This document shows positions 43,990 through 53,236 of a DNA stretch of 64,000 bases, piece by piece; position 1 is the stretch's first letter, and each line of letters opens with the position of its first letter. The stretch comes from DAOTWA01 sp963702935 (GTDB lineage: Bacteria > Chloroflexota > Anaerolineae > Anaerolineales > Anaerolineaceae). The stretch is from positions 1,302,001 through 1,366,000 of the forward strand of contig OY969772.1 in assembly GCA_963702935.1 (NCBI GenBank), in the 5' to 3' direction. Both the position numbers and the translations under genes were made by a program. The notes beneath the pieces are model-generated. The model was not told the DNA's origin. It made no database searches and saw only the letters and a list, made by a program, of their open reading frames with translations.

Positions 43990-44967
43990 TCAAGGTTGCG
44001 CTTCGTCTTCCCCGGCCGGGATCTTGCGCCGCACCAGGTAGACCGGGCGGTGCTTGACCTCCTGGAAGATGTAGCCGACGTAGATGCCGATGAAGCCCAG
44101 CAGGATCATGAGGAAGCCGCCCACCACCAGCAGCATGAACATCAGCGAGCTCCAGCCGGGAGCCAGGTTGCTCACCCGCCCGGTGATCCAGAAGCTGCTC
44201 ACGTAGATCACTTCGATGAGCGCCAGCACCAGGAAGAAGACGCCCAGCGAGATGCCCAGGTAGAGCGGCACCAGCGAGAAGGAGAAGACCGCGTCCAGGG
44301 CCAGGCGCAGCATCTTGCGCAGGGTGTACTTGGACTGGCCGCCCAGGCGCTCGCCCGGCAGGTAAGGCAGGATGACGCTCTTGAAGCCCAGCCAGGCCAC
44401 CATGCCGCGCAAGAAGCGGTGGTATTCGGGCATGGCCTTGAGCGCGTCCAGCGCCTGGCGCGAGAGCAGGCGGAAATCTCCTGCGCCGGGCAGGACGTTG
44501 GTCTCGCCCAGGCGGTTGATCAGGCGGTAGAAGGCCTGCGAGGTGGAGCGTTTGAAGGCCGAGGGCTGGGTGTCTTCCACGCGCTGGGTGAGCACGATGT
44601 CGTAGCCGCTCAGGGCCAGGTCGAGCATCTGCCCGATCAGCTCGGGCGGGTGCTGGCCGTCGCCGTCCAGGGTGAGGACGTAATCGCCGCCGGCGGCGTC
44701 CAGGCCGGCGGTCAGGGCCGCCTGGTGGCCGAAATTGCGGCTGAGCTCGAGCACCGTGACGCGCTCGTCCTGGGCCGCGATGTGCTCCAGCGCCTCGCCG
44801 GTGCGGTCGGTCGAGCCGTCGTTGACGTAGCAGATCGAGAAGGCGTAGGGCAGCCCCTGCAGCGCCTGGCACACCTGGTGGTGGAAAGTCTCCAGGATGG
44901 CGCCCTCGTTGTACACGGGGACGACGATGCTTACCGCCGGCTGGTTGTGGGGGTCATCAGGGCTCAT
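43990..44967 (-). CDS. GT2 glycosyltransferase (GtrB/DPM1-like)
   Basis: 325 residues: GT-A fold at about 10-235 with SIVVPVYNEG, VNDGSTDRT, the DxD region LTLDGDGQHPP, and the acceptor-side LPGERLGGQSKY. Two C-terminal membrane helices follow. This type (GtrB, DPM1) transfers a sugar to undecaprenyl phosphate. It probably feeds the GT-C enzyme at 41802. Start ATG 44967. Confidence 0.93.
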   Translation of the reverse strand: MSPDDPHNQPAVSIVVPVYNEGAILETFHHQVCQALQGLPYAFSICYVNDGSTDRTGEALEHIAAQDERVTVLELSRNFGHQAALTAGLDAAGGDYVLTLDGDGQHPPELIGQMLDLALSGYDIVLTQRVEDTQPSAFKRSTSQAFYRLINRLGETNVLPGAGDFRLLSRQALDALKAMPEYHRFLRGMVAWLGFKSVILPYLPGERLGGQSKYTLRKMLRLALDAVFSFSLVPLYLGISLGVFFLVLALIEVIYVSSFWITGRVSNLAPGWSSLMFMLLVVGGFLMILLGFIGIYVGYIFQEVKHRPVYLVRRKIPAGEDEAQP

Positions 44968-45033
44968 GCAGGCTCATTCTCGCGCGGAATCGGGGCGGCG
45001 CGCCCTGCCTGATTATAGCCCAGAATCTAAAGG

Positions 45034-45300
45034 ATGAAGGCAGAGGGATGAAGGATGAGGAGAGCAGGGAGCAGGCAATTAGGAATCAGGGATGAGGGAT
45101 GAGGGATCAGGCAACCGGGCCCTGATCCCTGATCGCCTGGTTGCCTGATCGCCTGGTTGCTTGATCGCCTCGTCACCTGATTGCCTGATGGCCTGGTTGC
45201 CTGATCGCCTGATCGCCTGATCGCCTGGTTGCCTGATTGCCTGATTACCTCATTGCCTCATTGCCTTTTTGCCTTCCTCCGCCTTCCTCCGCCTTCCTCC
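45034..45300. repeat. CCTGATC-type tract, two-sided
   Basis: Left half (45034-45118) is mostly AATCAGGGATGAGG-like, right half (45119-45300) CCTGATCGCCTGGTTGCC-like, so the two halves are complementary and could pair as a long imperfect hairpin. It ends in repeated GCCTTCCTCC. No gene in 44968-45301. Confidence 0.75.
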
Positions 45301-45301
45301 T

Positions 45302-47713
45302 TCATCCTTTAATCGCTTGCACCAGGATCTCGAAGGCGCGCCCGTCTCCCAGGTGGCCGGAGAAGCGCCACAGGGGCTGGATGATGGCCGCCGGGTCGTC
45401 GGGCTGGAGAGCGCTGGGGGGGCCGCCGTGGAAGTCGAAGGCGTAGTACACCAGCTCCACGCTTTCCACGCTGGCCGTGCCGGGCAGCACGTCCGCCGGG
45501 GCCTGCTCCTGGAGCACCTGGGGCTGGTTGGACTGCGCCTTGTAGGTCTCGCGGGTGGTGCCCTTGATGCCCAGCAGGCTTGCCCCCAGATCGTACAGCA
45601 CCGGCCGGCCGCCAAAGCTCTGGCCCGGCAGCGGATAGCCGTCCACGGCGATGTCGGCGCCCGCCTGCCAGCCGAAGTCCGCCAGGCTCTGTGGGAAGAG
45701 GATGGAGTGCTCCAGCACCCACGTCTGGCCCTGGTCGTCGGTGAGGGTCAGCACGTTCTGGCCTTCCAGGCTGGCTTCGCCCACCTTCCCGAACCAGGCT
45801 TCGATCTTCGCGCCGGGGATGGCCGGCTCGTAGCGCTCCACGTTAATCACGGGCTGGTTGTCCACCAGCTCGTAGCTGCCCCACAGCTTGAGCGGCAGGC
45901 GGTTGTAGGCTTCGATGCCCGCCAACCCCGGCCCGATCAGGCGGGCGCTCCAGCCCAGGGAGCCGTCGGGCAGGGTCTGGCTGACGAACACCTGATTCAC
46001 CAGCACCTGCGAGCCGTCCGGCTGGCGGTAGATCAGGTCGTCCAGGGTGCCTTCCAGGCCGTCGATCGCGCCGCCGGGCTGGTAGCCGTTCTGCGGCGGC
46101 TGGACCGGCTGGGTTGGGGCGGAGTTGCTCCCTGGCAGGGGCACCGCGCCGGAAGATTGCGCGGAGCCCGGCTGGATGTCGGTCTGGATGACGCGCCACC
46201 AGAACTGTCCCGTGGCGAGCTGCGCGCCGGCCACGCTCACTTTGGCGTCAGAGGGGATATCCGTGGGCAGGTCGGCCAGGGGCACCTGCTGGCCCTGGTC
46301 GGTGAGCAGACCTCCGTCCCGGATCACGCCGTGCAGGGAGGCCTCCTGGGCGCTGGAAAGCTCCCAGCCTTGCAGCTCCAGCCAGGCGCGCCCCTGGGCG
46401 TCGCTGTGGTAGAGGCCCCACACGTGCAGGAACTGGCGCGCGCCCAGGTCGCGGGCCAGGGCGGCCGTGTCGCCCTGCATGGGCACGCCGGCCACTTCCA
46501 CGTAGGGCGGCTGGCTCGCGTCCACGGCCTGGGTGATGGCGGCGTAGCCGTACAGGTCCACGGGCTGGCCGTTGGGGAAGGCGTGTATCCAGGTGCGCAG
46601 GCTGCTCTGCCCGCCGAAGTCCAGCACCTGGTAGAACACGTCCTTCTGCTCCAGCGCGCCGGATTGGATCTCCTGCCAGGCGTCCGCCGCCGAGCGGATG
46701 GCATACTGGCCCACTTCTTGCGTTCCCAGCGCGGCGTAGCGCACCTGCTCCACCTGCCCGTCCGCGCCGATCTGCACGCGGATGCGTGGATCGCGCAGGT
46801 TGTTGGTGTACAGTGGGGTGTCGCCGAGCTGCGGCACGAACATGACCCCCGAAGGCTCGGTGGGCAGCGCCTGGGCCTGATAGGCGAAATCCAGCAGGCC
46901 GCGCGCGTTCAGCCAATCGGTAGCGATCTTCTCCTGCTCGGCGAAGGAGAGCGAGAGCGGCTGCGAGCCGGCCGCGGCGCTGCCGCGCAATTGGTAGGTG
47001 AAATCCAGGGGCGAGCTGCCGGGGAAGAGCACCGTGCTCTTCCCATCAGAAACCAGGTAGGTCGGGCTCCCGCCCTCGCCGGTGTAGCTGTAGACGTTCC
47101 CGTCTACGCCCAGGCGGGCGGCCATGGCCTGCGCGCTCTGCGGCGTGAGGGCTTCGGTGGGCGGAAGCTGGCGATAGAGCGTCACGGATTGGGGGCCTTC
47201 CGGCAGGGCGGTTTTAAGCTCCAGGGTGACGTTTTGAAGCGCCTGGCCGGCGTTGCTGGCGGCCTGGGCCAGCAGCACGTCCAGGCCGGGCAGGCTCAAG
47301 TGGGGGGAGGGTTGGACGCTGGCCGCCGGCAGGGGGGTGAGGTTGGCGGCCACCGGCAGAGGGGAGGGCGTGGCCGGGGGCGCCGGGCTGAGCAGCGGAG
47401 CGCCGACCAGCCAGATCAGCGCCAGGGCGGCCGCCCCGGCCAGGATCAAAGCAGTTTTCTTGAACAGAGTGGGTTTTCCCATGCTGTGAAACCTTTCGGT
47501 GAAAGCGGGCTTGGCTTGGTTTTGAGACGCGGCAGACAGGCGCTCTTCCAGGCGGCGCGTGAACGCCTCCTCGGGCCGGCAGCTCCGGGAAAGAGACAGC
47601 AGCTCGTCCGCCAGGGCGGCCTCCCCGGGGGGCAGGCCGGCGGCTTCCGCGCGGCGCCCGTCCAGGTAAGCGTCCAGGGCTTCGGCATCGGAAGGGGAAG
47701 GGTCGAAGGTCAT
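45302..47713 (-). CDS. Anti-sigma factor-like membrane protein with a very large extracytoplasmic region
   Basis: 803 residues. The N-terminal ~80 residues form a small cytosolic domain (DAEALDAYLDGRRAEAAG), the place for a zinc-less anti-sigma domain. One membrane helix lies at about 86-106, a Pro-rich stalk at 108-125, and then ~680 residues outside with no recognised fold and a middle Pro/Gln-rich linker. It begins in an ATGA overlap with the sigma gene, so the two are translationally coupled. It is far larger than usual anti-sigma factors (about 200), suggesting the outer part is itself a sensor. Confidence 0.82.
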   Translation of the reverse strand: MTFDPSPSDAEALDAYLDGRRAEAAGLPPGEAALADELLSLSRSCRPEEAFTRRLEERLSAASQNQAKPAFTERFHSMGKPTLFKKTALILAGAAALALIWLVGAPLLSPAPPATPSPLPVAANLTPLPAASVQPSPHLSLPGLDVLLAQAASNAGQALQNVTLELKTALPEGPQSVTLYRQLPPTEALTPQSAQAMAARLGVDGNVYSYTGEGGSPTYLVSDGKSTVLFPGSSPLDFTYQLRGSAAAGSQPLSLSFAEQEKIATDWLNARGLLDFAYQAQALPTEPSGVMFVPQLGDTPLYTNNLRDPRIRVQIGADGQVEQVRYAALGTQEVGQYAIRSAADAWQEIQSGALEQKDVFYQVLDFGGQSSLRTWIHAFPNGQPVDLYGYAAITQAVDASQPPYVEVAGVPMQGDTAALARDLGARQFLHVWGLYHSDAQGRAWLELQGWELSSAQEASLHGVIRDGGLLTDQGQQVPLADLPTDIPSDAKVSVAGAQLATGQFWWRVIQTDIQPGSAQSSGAVPLPGSNSAPTQPVQPPQNGYQPGGAIDGLEGTLDDLIYRQPDGSQVLVNQVFVSQTLPDGSLGWSARLIGPGLAGIEAYNRLPLKLWGSYELVDNQPVINVERYEPAIPGAKIEAWFGKVGEASLEGQNVLTLTDDQGQTWVLEHSILFPQSLADFGWQAGADIAVDGYPLPGQSFGGRPVLYDLGASLLGIKGTTRETYKAQSNQPQVLQEQAPADVLPGTASVESVELVYYAFDFHGGPPSALQPDDPAAIIQPLWRFSGHLGDGRAFEILVQAIKG

Positions 47714-48333
47714 GATTCCTCCGGAAGGTCGCGGGTTGGGTCTTGCGCCGGCTCGCGGCCGGCGTAAGGGGGAAGCTCGCTGTGCAGAATCTCGCGCAGG
47801 TCGCCCAGGCCGCGATGCACCAGCATCTTGACGGCGGCCTGGCTCTTGCCCAGCACGCGGGCGGTTTCGGCGGCGCTCAGCCCACCGAACAGGCGCAGCA
47901 CCAGGGCCTCGCAGCGTTCGGGAGAGATCTCGTTGAGCGCGCGGCTGACCCGCTCGAAGCGCTCGCGCTGCTCGGCCTCCTCTTCCGGCGCCGGGTCCGG
48001 GTGGGGCAGGCCGGCGGCCGCCTCCAGGGGCACCTGCGGGCGCCGCTGGCGATAGTGCCCCACCAGCTTGTAGTGGGCGATGGACATCAGCCAGGCGGCG
48101 AAGCTGCCCTCGCCGCGGAAGGTAGCGATGCCTTCCAGGGCGGCCACGAAGGTCAGCGAGGTCAGGTCCTGGGCGTCCGAGACGCTGCCGGTGCGCGCCA
48201 GGTGGTAGGCGTATACGCGCTGCACGTGGCGCCGGTACAGCTCGACGAAGGCCGTCGGGTCGCGGCGCGCCGTGCGCGCCAGGGTCTCATCGGGGAGAGC
48301 ATCGCCGGGAGGAATGTCTTGGGATGCAGGCAT
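47710..48333 (-). CDS. ECF RNA polymerase sigma factor
   Basis: About 207 residues. Sigma-70 region 2 (TAFVELYRRHVQRVYAYHL, DAQDLTSLTFVAAL, then FAAWLMSIAHY) and region 4 (CEALVLRLFGGLSAAETARVLGKSQAAVKMLVHRG) are present, as in ECF sigma factors. Start is probably ATG 48333 (a TTG at 48384 would give a longer N-terminus); no strong SD. It precedes and overlaps the anti-sigma gene by 4 bases, the standard regulatory pair. Confidence 0.93.
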   Translation of the reverse strand: MPASQDIPPGDALPDETLARTARRDPTAFVELYRRHVQRVYAYHLARTGSVSDAQDLTSLTFVAALEGIATFRGEGSFAAWLMSIAHYKLVGHYRQRRPQVPLEAAAGLPHPDPAPEEEAEQRERFERVSRALNEISPERCEALVLRLFGGLSAAETARVLGKSQAAVKMLVHRGLGDLREILHSELPPYAGREPAQDPTRDLPEES

Positions 48334-48469
48334 GAGCGGTTGGGAGAGCGGGGCTAGAAGGATTGCGCTGCCCAATTGTATCAAATTCGTCGGCCTCCAT
48401 TTCGATGGGATGGTAGTGCGGACGTCCGATAGTATGTAGCGGCGGAGGGGGAAAAGGTAACAGGAGGAA

Positions 48470-48550
48470 GGAGGAAGGATGAGGAAAGAGGCAATCAGGC
48501 GACGAGGAGATCAGGGATCAGGCGACGAGGCAGTCAGGGAATCAGGAGGG
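48470..48550. repeat. CCTGATC-type repeat tract
   Basis: Units such as GGCGACGAGG, GATCAGG and GAATCAGG, same family as 16786. It lies upstream of the sigma gene. Confidence 0.6.
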
Positions 48551-48598
48551 GCGTGGCCGTCTGCGCAGGTTGGGGTCGACTTGCTGGCGGGCAAAGGC

Positions 48599-48807
48599 TA
48601 TATAACCCAAATTGTCACCTTCCACACAAGCCCTGTCATGCTGAACGAAGTGATCGCGCTAGCATCCCCTTGGGGAAGCATCCCGTTGCTGTCATAGAAG
48701 CTCGCTTGCATCATAACGGGATGCTTCGTGCCCTTATTGGCAAGCGGGAGCATAAAACGGCCTATAGCGGGCACCCAGCATGACAAGGTGGCAACTTGGG
48801 TTATATA
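48599..48807. mobile_element. MITE-like element with 23-bp terminal inverted repeats
   Basis: Left end 48599-48621 and right end 48785-48807 are inverted repeats, 21 of 23 bases matching (TATATAACCCAA-A/G-TTG...CACCTT). The ~160-base interior is non-coding and contains nested TGTCATGCTGAACGAAGTGA and GGGATGCTTCG repeats. A third end-like sequence (TAACCCAATTACACCTT) is at 50998-51014, beside the 159-bp array. No transposase is present, so any movement would be in trans. Confidence 0.65.
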
Positions 48808-48809
48808 AT
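48780..48809 (+). promoter_or_regulatory. Outward promoter in the MITE-like right end
   Basis: ATGACA (48780-48785), 18-base spacer, TATAAT (48804-48809), pointing toward the PQQ lipoprotein gene. It lies almost entirely within the terminal inverted repeat. Confidence 0.55.
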
Positions 48810-48944
48810 AGAGAGGCAAGATTTGGGTGCGGCCCTTTTGTTCGATTTCTTTGTGCGCTTTGTGCCTTTGTGGTGGATTTTCTGCCCAATTCGGAAAAGG
48901 CGAAATTCCAGTTTTATAGTCATCGGGCGGGGAAGATACTCTTT

Positions 48945-50297
48945 ATGAAACTGTCCTTTGGAAAACCCTTCCACTCTATCCTGATTGCGATGCTTCTTTC
49001 TGCGCTGTTGCTCTCCGGCTGCAATGCGCTGGATTACGCGCGCCTGCAATTGCTCAGCCCTTCCCAGCGCTTCGCGCAGGAAGGCGACCGGCTGGCCTCG
49101 GAGGGCAACCCGGCCGGGGCCTTGTTGGCCTACCAGCGCGCCGTGGCCGAGGACGGCCAGAACGTGGAGGCCCTGCTCAAGCTGGGCGCCGCCTACGCCG
49201 ACCAGGGGCGCCGGCGTCTGGCGCTGCGCTACCTCAACCAGGCGCAGACGCTGCAGCCGGAGGACCCCGACGTGCAGGCGGAGATCGCGGCGCTGCCCTT
49301 GCTCACCCCTGAAGACGTTTCGCTGCGCCCGATCTGGCAGGCGGCGGTCGGGGAAGCGGTTCCTACCGGCCTGGCTTTCCTGGATGGGGTGATCTACGCG
49401 GCGCTGGAGGACGGCAGCGTGGCGGCTTTCCAGGCGGATGACGGCGCGCAGATCTGGAAGATCAGGCTGCCTGTGCCGGCCACCTCCGCGCCGGCGGTGG
49501 GCGACGCCACAGTGCTGGTCGGCGGGCAGGATGGGGCGCTGTATGCCCTCTCTGCGCGCGACGGCAGCTTGAAGTGGAAGGCGGCCACCCGGGCTCCCCT
49601 CTACGCCCCTGCGCTGGCGGCGGGCGACGCCGTCTACGCGGCCTCGGGCGACGGTTCGCTCTACGCTTTTTCCCTGGCGGACGGGGCCCCCCGCTGGAGC
49701 TTCCCCACCGGCGGCGCGCTGCACGCGGCCCCGGTGTTGAGCAACGGCGTGCTCTATTTCGGCTCGACGGACGCGCGCCTGTACGCCGTGCAGGCCGCCA
49801 GCGGGGCGCCGCTGTGGCCTTCCGGAGTGCCCGTGCAGGGCGCCATCGAGAGCCAGCCGGTAGTGGTGGACGCCGGCGGCCGGCGCAGCGTGCTCTTCGG
49901 GGCGGGCGACAGCCGGGTCTACAGCCTGGCGGCGGATACGGGCGGGGAATACTGGCGCTACTCCACGCCCGACAGCGTCTACGCTCGCCCGTTGGTGAGC
50001 GGAGAGACCGTCTACGTGGCTTCCAGCGGGCGGGTGCTGGCCGCCCTGGATCGCTTGACTGGAAAGCCAAGGTGGGAGCTGCGCACGGAGAAGCCGCTGC
50101 GCAACCCGCCGGCGGTGCTGGGAGAGGCGCTGTTGTACGGGGAGGATACGTCCTCTACGCTCTACGCGGTGGACAAGGACACGGGCAGCCCGCTGTGGGA
50201 GATGGATAGCGGCGACTGGATCGCCGCCGGGCCGCTGGCCGAGGAGGGCCGGCTCTTCCTGGCCGGCAAGGATGGCACGCTGCTGGCTTACCGGTAG
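48945..50297 (+). CDS. Lipoprotein with TPR and PQQ-like beta-propeller
   Basis: 450 residues. Signal peptide ending in the lipobox LLLSGC (lipidated Cys ~26), then TPR-like helices (about 48-110: FAQEGDRLASEGNPAGALLAYQRAV, ALLKLGAAYADQG) and a BamB/PQQ-type seven-bladed propeller (about 140-450) with repeated AxDGxLYAxxxxDGxxxW units. A surface-exposed scaffold protein; partner unknown. Start ATG 48945 matches the signal peptide; in-frame codons upstream from 48780 are spurious and include a decayed 90-bp-type repeat. Promoter probably at 48780-48809. Confidence 0.87.
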   Translation: MKLSFGKPFHSILIAMLLSALLLSGCNALDYARLQLLSPSQRFAQEGDRLASEGNPAGALLAYQRAVAEDGQNVEALLKLGAAYADQGRRRLALRYLNQAQTLQPEDPDVQAEIAALPLLTPEDVSLRPIWQAAVGEAVPTGLAFLDGVIYAALEDGSVAAFQADDGAQIWKIRLPVPATSAPAVGDATVLVGGQDGALYALSARDGSLKWKAATRAPLYAPALAAGDAVYAASGDGSLYAFSLADGAPRWSFPTGGALHAAPVLSNGVLYFGSTDARLYAVQAASGAPLWPSGVPVQGAIESQPVVVDAGGRRSVLFGAGDSRVYSLAADTGGEYWRYSTPDSVYARPLVSGETVYVASSGRVLAALDRLTGKPRWELRTEKPLRNPPAVLGEALLYGEDTSSTLYAVDKDTGSPLWEMDSGDWIAAGPLAEEGRLFLAGKDGTLLAYR

Positions 50298-50339
50298 GAG
50301 ACGAGAGTCTGAGAAGGGAGCGCGGCGAGTGGGGAGGCT

Positions 50340-50925
50340 CTACCCGGCCGCCAGCGCGGATTGCAGCGCGAGGTAGCCCTGGAACAGCTCCTCTTCCTCC
50401 TGCGCCAGCAAGGGACTGGATGGGTCGCGATCGCTCGTTCACCCACAGATCCGAGTACCACATGCCGCGGGCGCGGTGGAAGGCCGCCGGGTGTACCCGC
50501 GCCGGGTCGATGCCGTAGGTGAGGGCGTACACGTCCGCCAGGGCCTGCACCAGATCCTGATTCTCTTCCTGGCCGAACAGCCGGCGATGGACGCTCCACC
50601 AATTCACCTCCAGGCGGGCGGCGCGCTGGACGTCGATCTCCAGGTGGTGGATGCGCCGGATGGCCGCGAAGAAGCGGCGCATGGACGCCTCGGCGCGGGG
50701 AACGTCGTTATCGGGGAAGGGCGCGAAGGCAATTTCGGCCCGCGCCACCAGGAATGCGGCGTAAACCGCCTGGGCCAGCGAAAGATGGTAGGTGGCCTTC
50801 ACCAATCCTACCGAGACGCGCAGCAGCTTCGGCCAGTCCTTCTGGTAATAAGCGACGTAATTGTCTTTCTCGTAACGGGCGATCTCCCGTGGATCGAATT
50901 GGCTCAAACGGTTCATCCTGTCCAT
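50340..50925 (-). pseudogene. Uncharacterised helical protein, frameshifted
   Basis: From ATG 50925 (or 50916) the first frame covers REIARYEKDNYVAYYQKDW, LLRVSVGLVKATYHL, ARLEVNWWSVHRRLFGQ and AFHRARGMWYSDLWVNER. After about 50425 the sensible continuation is one base further on: DPSSPLLAQEEEELFQGYLA, LQSALAAG, stop at 50342-50340. Joined it is about 195 residues, mostly helical. Not a family I recognise. If no frame correction is made, the first frame runs on to 50155 in Arg/Pro/Ala-rich nonsense over the PQQ gene. Confidence 0.62.
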
Positions 50926-51045
50926 CCCTGGAGCGCGGCTGATGGCGTGGAGAAGAGCGCTATAGCGGTGATTATAACCCGAGTATGTGCATCTGAATAA
51001 CCCAATTACACCTTCGTGTGCACGCAAAAGTTGTCAGCCGTTTTC

Positions 51046-51680
51046 AGGCGATTGAAATCGCTGCAACGAAGTACACGAAGTCGGCCTTCGCCGACTGGTT
51101 TTTAGCCAGCGCAGGCCGGCTTTGTGCAGTTTGTAGGTGCAGTTTCCAACTGCTTGAAAACTCGTGCGTGCACACTCCACCCTCTTCATCAGGCCCTGTC
51201 ATTCAGGCGATTGAAATCGCTGCAACGAAGTACACGAAGTCGGCCTTCGCCGACTGGTTTTTAGCCAGCGCAGGCTGGCTTCGTACAGTTTGTAGGTGCA
51301 GTTTCCAACTGCTTGACAACTCGTGCGTGCACACTCCACCTTCTTCATCAGGCCCTGTCATTTAGGCGATTGAAATCGCTGCAACGAAGTACACGAAGTC
51401 GGCCTTCGCCGACTGGTCTTTAACCAGCACAGGCTGGCTTCGTGCAGTTTGTAGGTGCAGTTTCCAACTGCCTGACAACTCGTGCGTGCACACCCCACCT
51501 TCTTCATCAGGCCCTATCATTCAGGCGATTGAAATCGCTGCAACGAAGTACACGAAGTCGGCCTTCGCCGACTGGTTTTTAGCCAGCGCAGGCTGGCTTC
51601 ATGCAGTTTGTAGGTGCAGTTTCCAACTGCCTGACAATTCGTGCGTGCACACTCCACCTTCTTCATAAGGCCCTGTCATT
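51046..51680. repeat. Four-unit 159-bp tandem array
   Basis: Units begin at 51046, 51205, 51364 and 51523, exactly 159 bases apart. Each has several small hairpins: CGATTGAAATCG, GTCGGC-CTTC-GCCGAC, GCCAGC-GCAG-GCTGGC, and GCAGTTTCCAACTGC. The period is a multiple of 3, so long open frames arise; they carry no start site and were not called. No spacers, so not CRISPR. It occupies the whole gap 50926-51714 apart from the MITE-like end at 50998. Confidence 0.9.
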
Positions 51681-51714
51681 ACGATTCTCTATTCTTCTAT
51701 TTTCTATTCTCCCT

Positions 51715-53236
51715 TCACGTTTCTTCTTCCAGGGGATACACGCGGATGGCGCTGCCGGGCACCGGGCAGCCGCTCTCGCAGCGCCCACAGCCGGTGCACT
51801 TCTGCGGGTCCACGGTGACGCGCCCCTGGTAAGGCTGGGCGGCGTTGTTCTGGCAGGCTTCCACGCACACCAGGCACTTGACCCCCTGATTCCAGGCCAG
51901 GCACAAGGAGCGCTCCACGCGCGCCAGGCCGATCTTCATATCCTTCGGTGCGGTAGGCTGGAGCGCGCCCACCGGGCAGGCCTGCGCGCACAGGTCGCCG
52001 CAGGTAGTGGACAGGGCGCAGCCGCCCAGGCGCGGCACGAGCATGGGCGTGCCCATGCCGGCCAGGCCGCTCTCCAGAAAGGCCGGGCGCAGGCTGGCGC
52101 TGGGGCACACGCGCACGCATTCCTGGCAGGCGATGCAGGTCTGCACGAACTCCCCCTCTGGCAGGGCCCCCGGTGGACGCAGCACGGAGCGCTTTTGGCC
52201 CGTGCCCAGTCCGGCCAGCGGCGCGGAGGCCACCCCCAGCGCGCCCAGCGCCAGCCCGCCTACGAACTCGCGCCGGGTAATTTTCGCCGATTTGAGGCCG
52301 TTCTCCGCCGGGCGGTATTGGCCGGCCAGCACGAGCGAGCCGTCCTGGCGCCTGGGCTTTGCCCGCGCGCTGCCACTTCTCCCCGGCCAGCGGGCCGAAG
52401 CCGAAAGTGACGCCCTGGCGCGGGCAGGTATCCTGGCATTCCAGGCAGAAGGTACAGGCGGAATAGTCCGTGTCGTGGGCCTCATTGGGGATGGCATTCA
52501 TGGGGCAGGCGCGGCGGCAGTCGCCGCAGCCGTTGCAGGCCAGGCTCACGCGCCGGTTGAGCAGGCTCCAGCGCGAGACCAGGCTGAGCAGCGCGCCCAG
52601 CGGGCACAGGTTGCGGCACCAGAAGCGCGGCTGCCAAAGCTCCAGGGCCAGTATTCCCAAGAAGATCAGCGAGATCAGGGCGGGAATCATGCGCAGGGCC
52701 GGCTGCTGCCCGCTCAACGCGTCCGTCGCCAGCGAGGTGGAGACGCGCTGGAAGATCACCAGCGGATCGAGCAGCCCCAGCAGCTTGAGCGAGAGCAGGC
52801 TGCCCAAGGCGACGGCGGCCAGCACCACGTAGCGCAGACGGGAGTTCTTATTACGCGGGAAAAAGCGCGCGTGAGAGGCGCGGCGCGGGCGCTTCTGCCA
52901 GAAGGCCAGCGGGCGGAGCAGATCGAGCAGCGTGCCGATGGGGCACACCCAGCCGCAGAAGGAGCGTCCTAAAATGAAGCTGAGCGCCACGACCAGCAAG
53001 GGCGCCCCTACCACCAGCAGCGCCCAATGGCGTTGCAAGGCTTGCCCGGCCAGCAGCAGCGGGTCCCAGGGCAGCAGCCAGGAGGTAAAGGTGGGCGTCT
53101 CCTGGTAGGTCAGGCGCCCGGCGACCAGCGGCGCGAGCGGGTAGAGGAAGAGCAGCAGGAAGCCGATCTGCACCAGCCGGCGCCCCAGGCGGTCGCTCCA
53201 ACTGCGGCGCGGCGCATCAGCCTTGCGGGTGGCCAT
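51715..53236 (-). pseudogene. NapH/NapG-like polyferredoxin, frameshifted
   Basis: First frame from ATG 53236: four or five membrane helices with the NapH motifs CGWVCPIG and CRNLCPLG, then two 4Fe-4S motifs (CNGCGDCRRACP, CTFCLECQDTCP). Near 52390 the frame moves by one base; the continuation reads KITRREFVGGLALGALG (a Tat-like RR motif in the middle), then further clusters: CIACQECVRVCP, CGDLCAQACP, CLVCVEACQ, CTGCGRCESGCP, stop at 51715. Joined, about 507 residues. A membrane electron-transfer protein whose partner is probably the DUF362 protein, which overlaps it by 20 bases. Confidence 0.85.

Noticed and set aside
45269..47767. Long open frame (832 codons) on the strand opposite the anti-sigma gene
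   Set aside because: A GC-rich shadow of a well-supported gene, with low-complexity Ala/Gly/Val/Arg/Gln content and no recognisable motif.
51018..51680. Open frames across the 159-bp array (AFADWFLASAG repeats)
   Set aside because: Period divisible by 3 and built of hairpins; no SD or plausible fold.
30489..51680. CRISPR array
   Set aside because: The 90-bp, 103-bp and 159-bp repeats are contiguous without variable spacers, and no cas gene is present.
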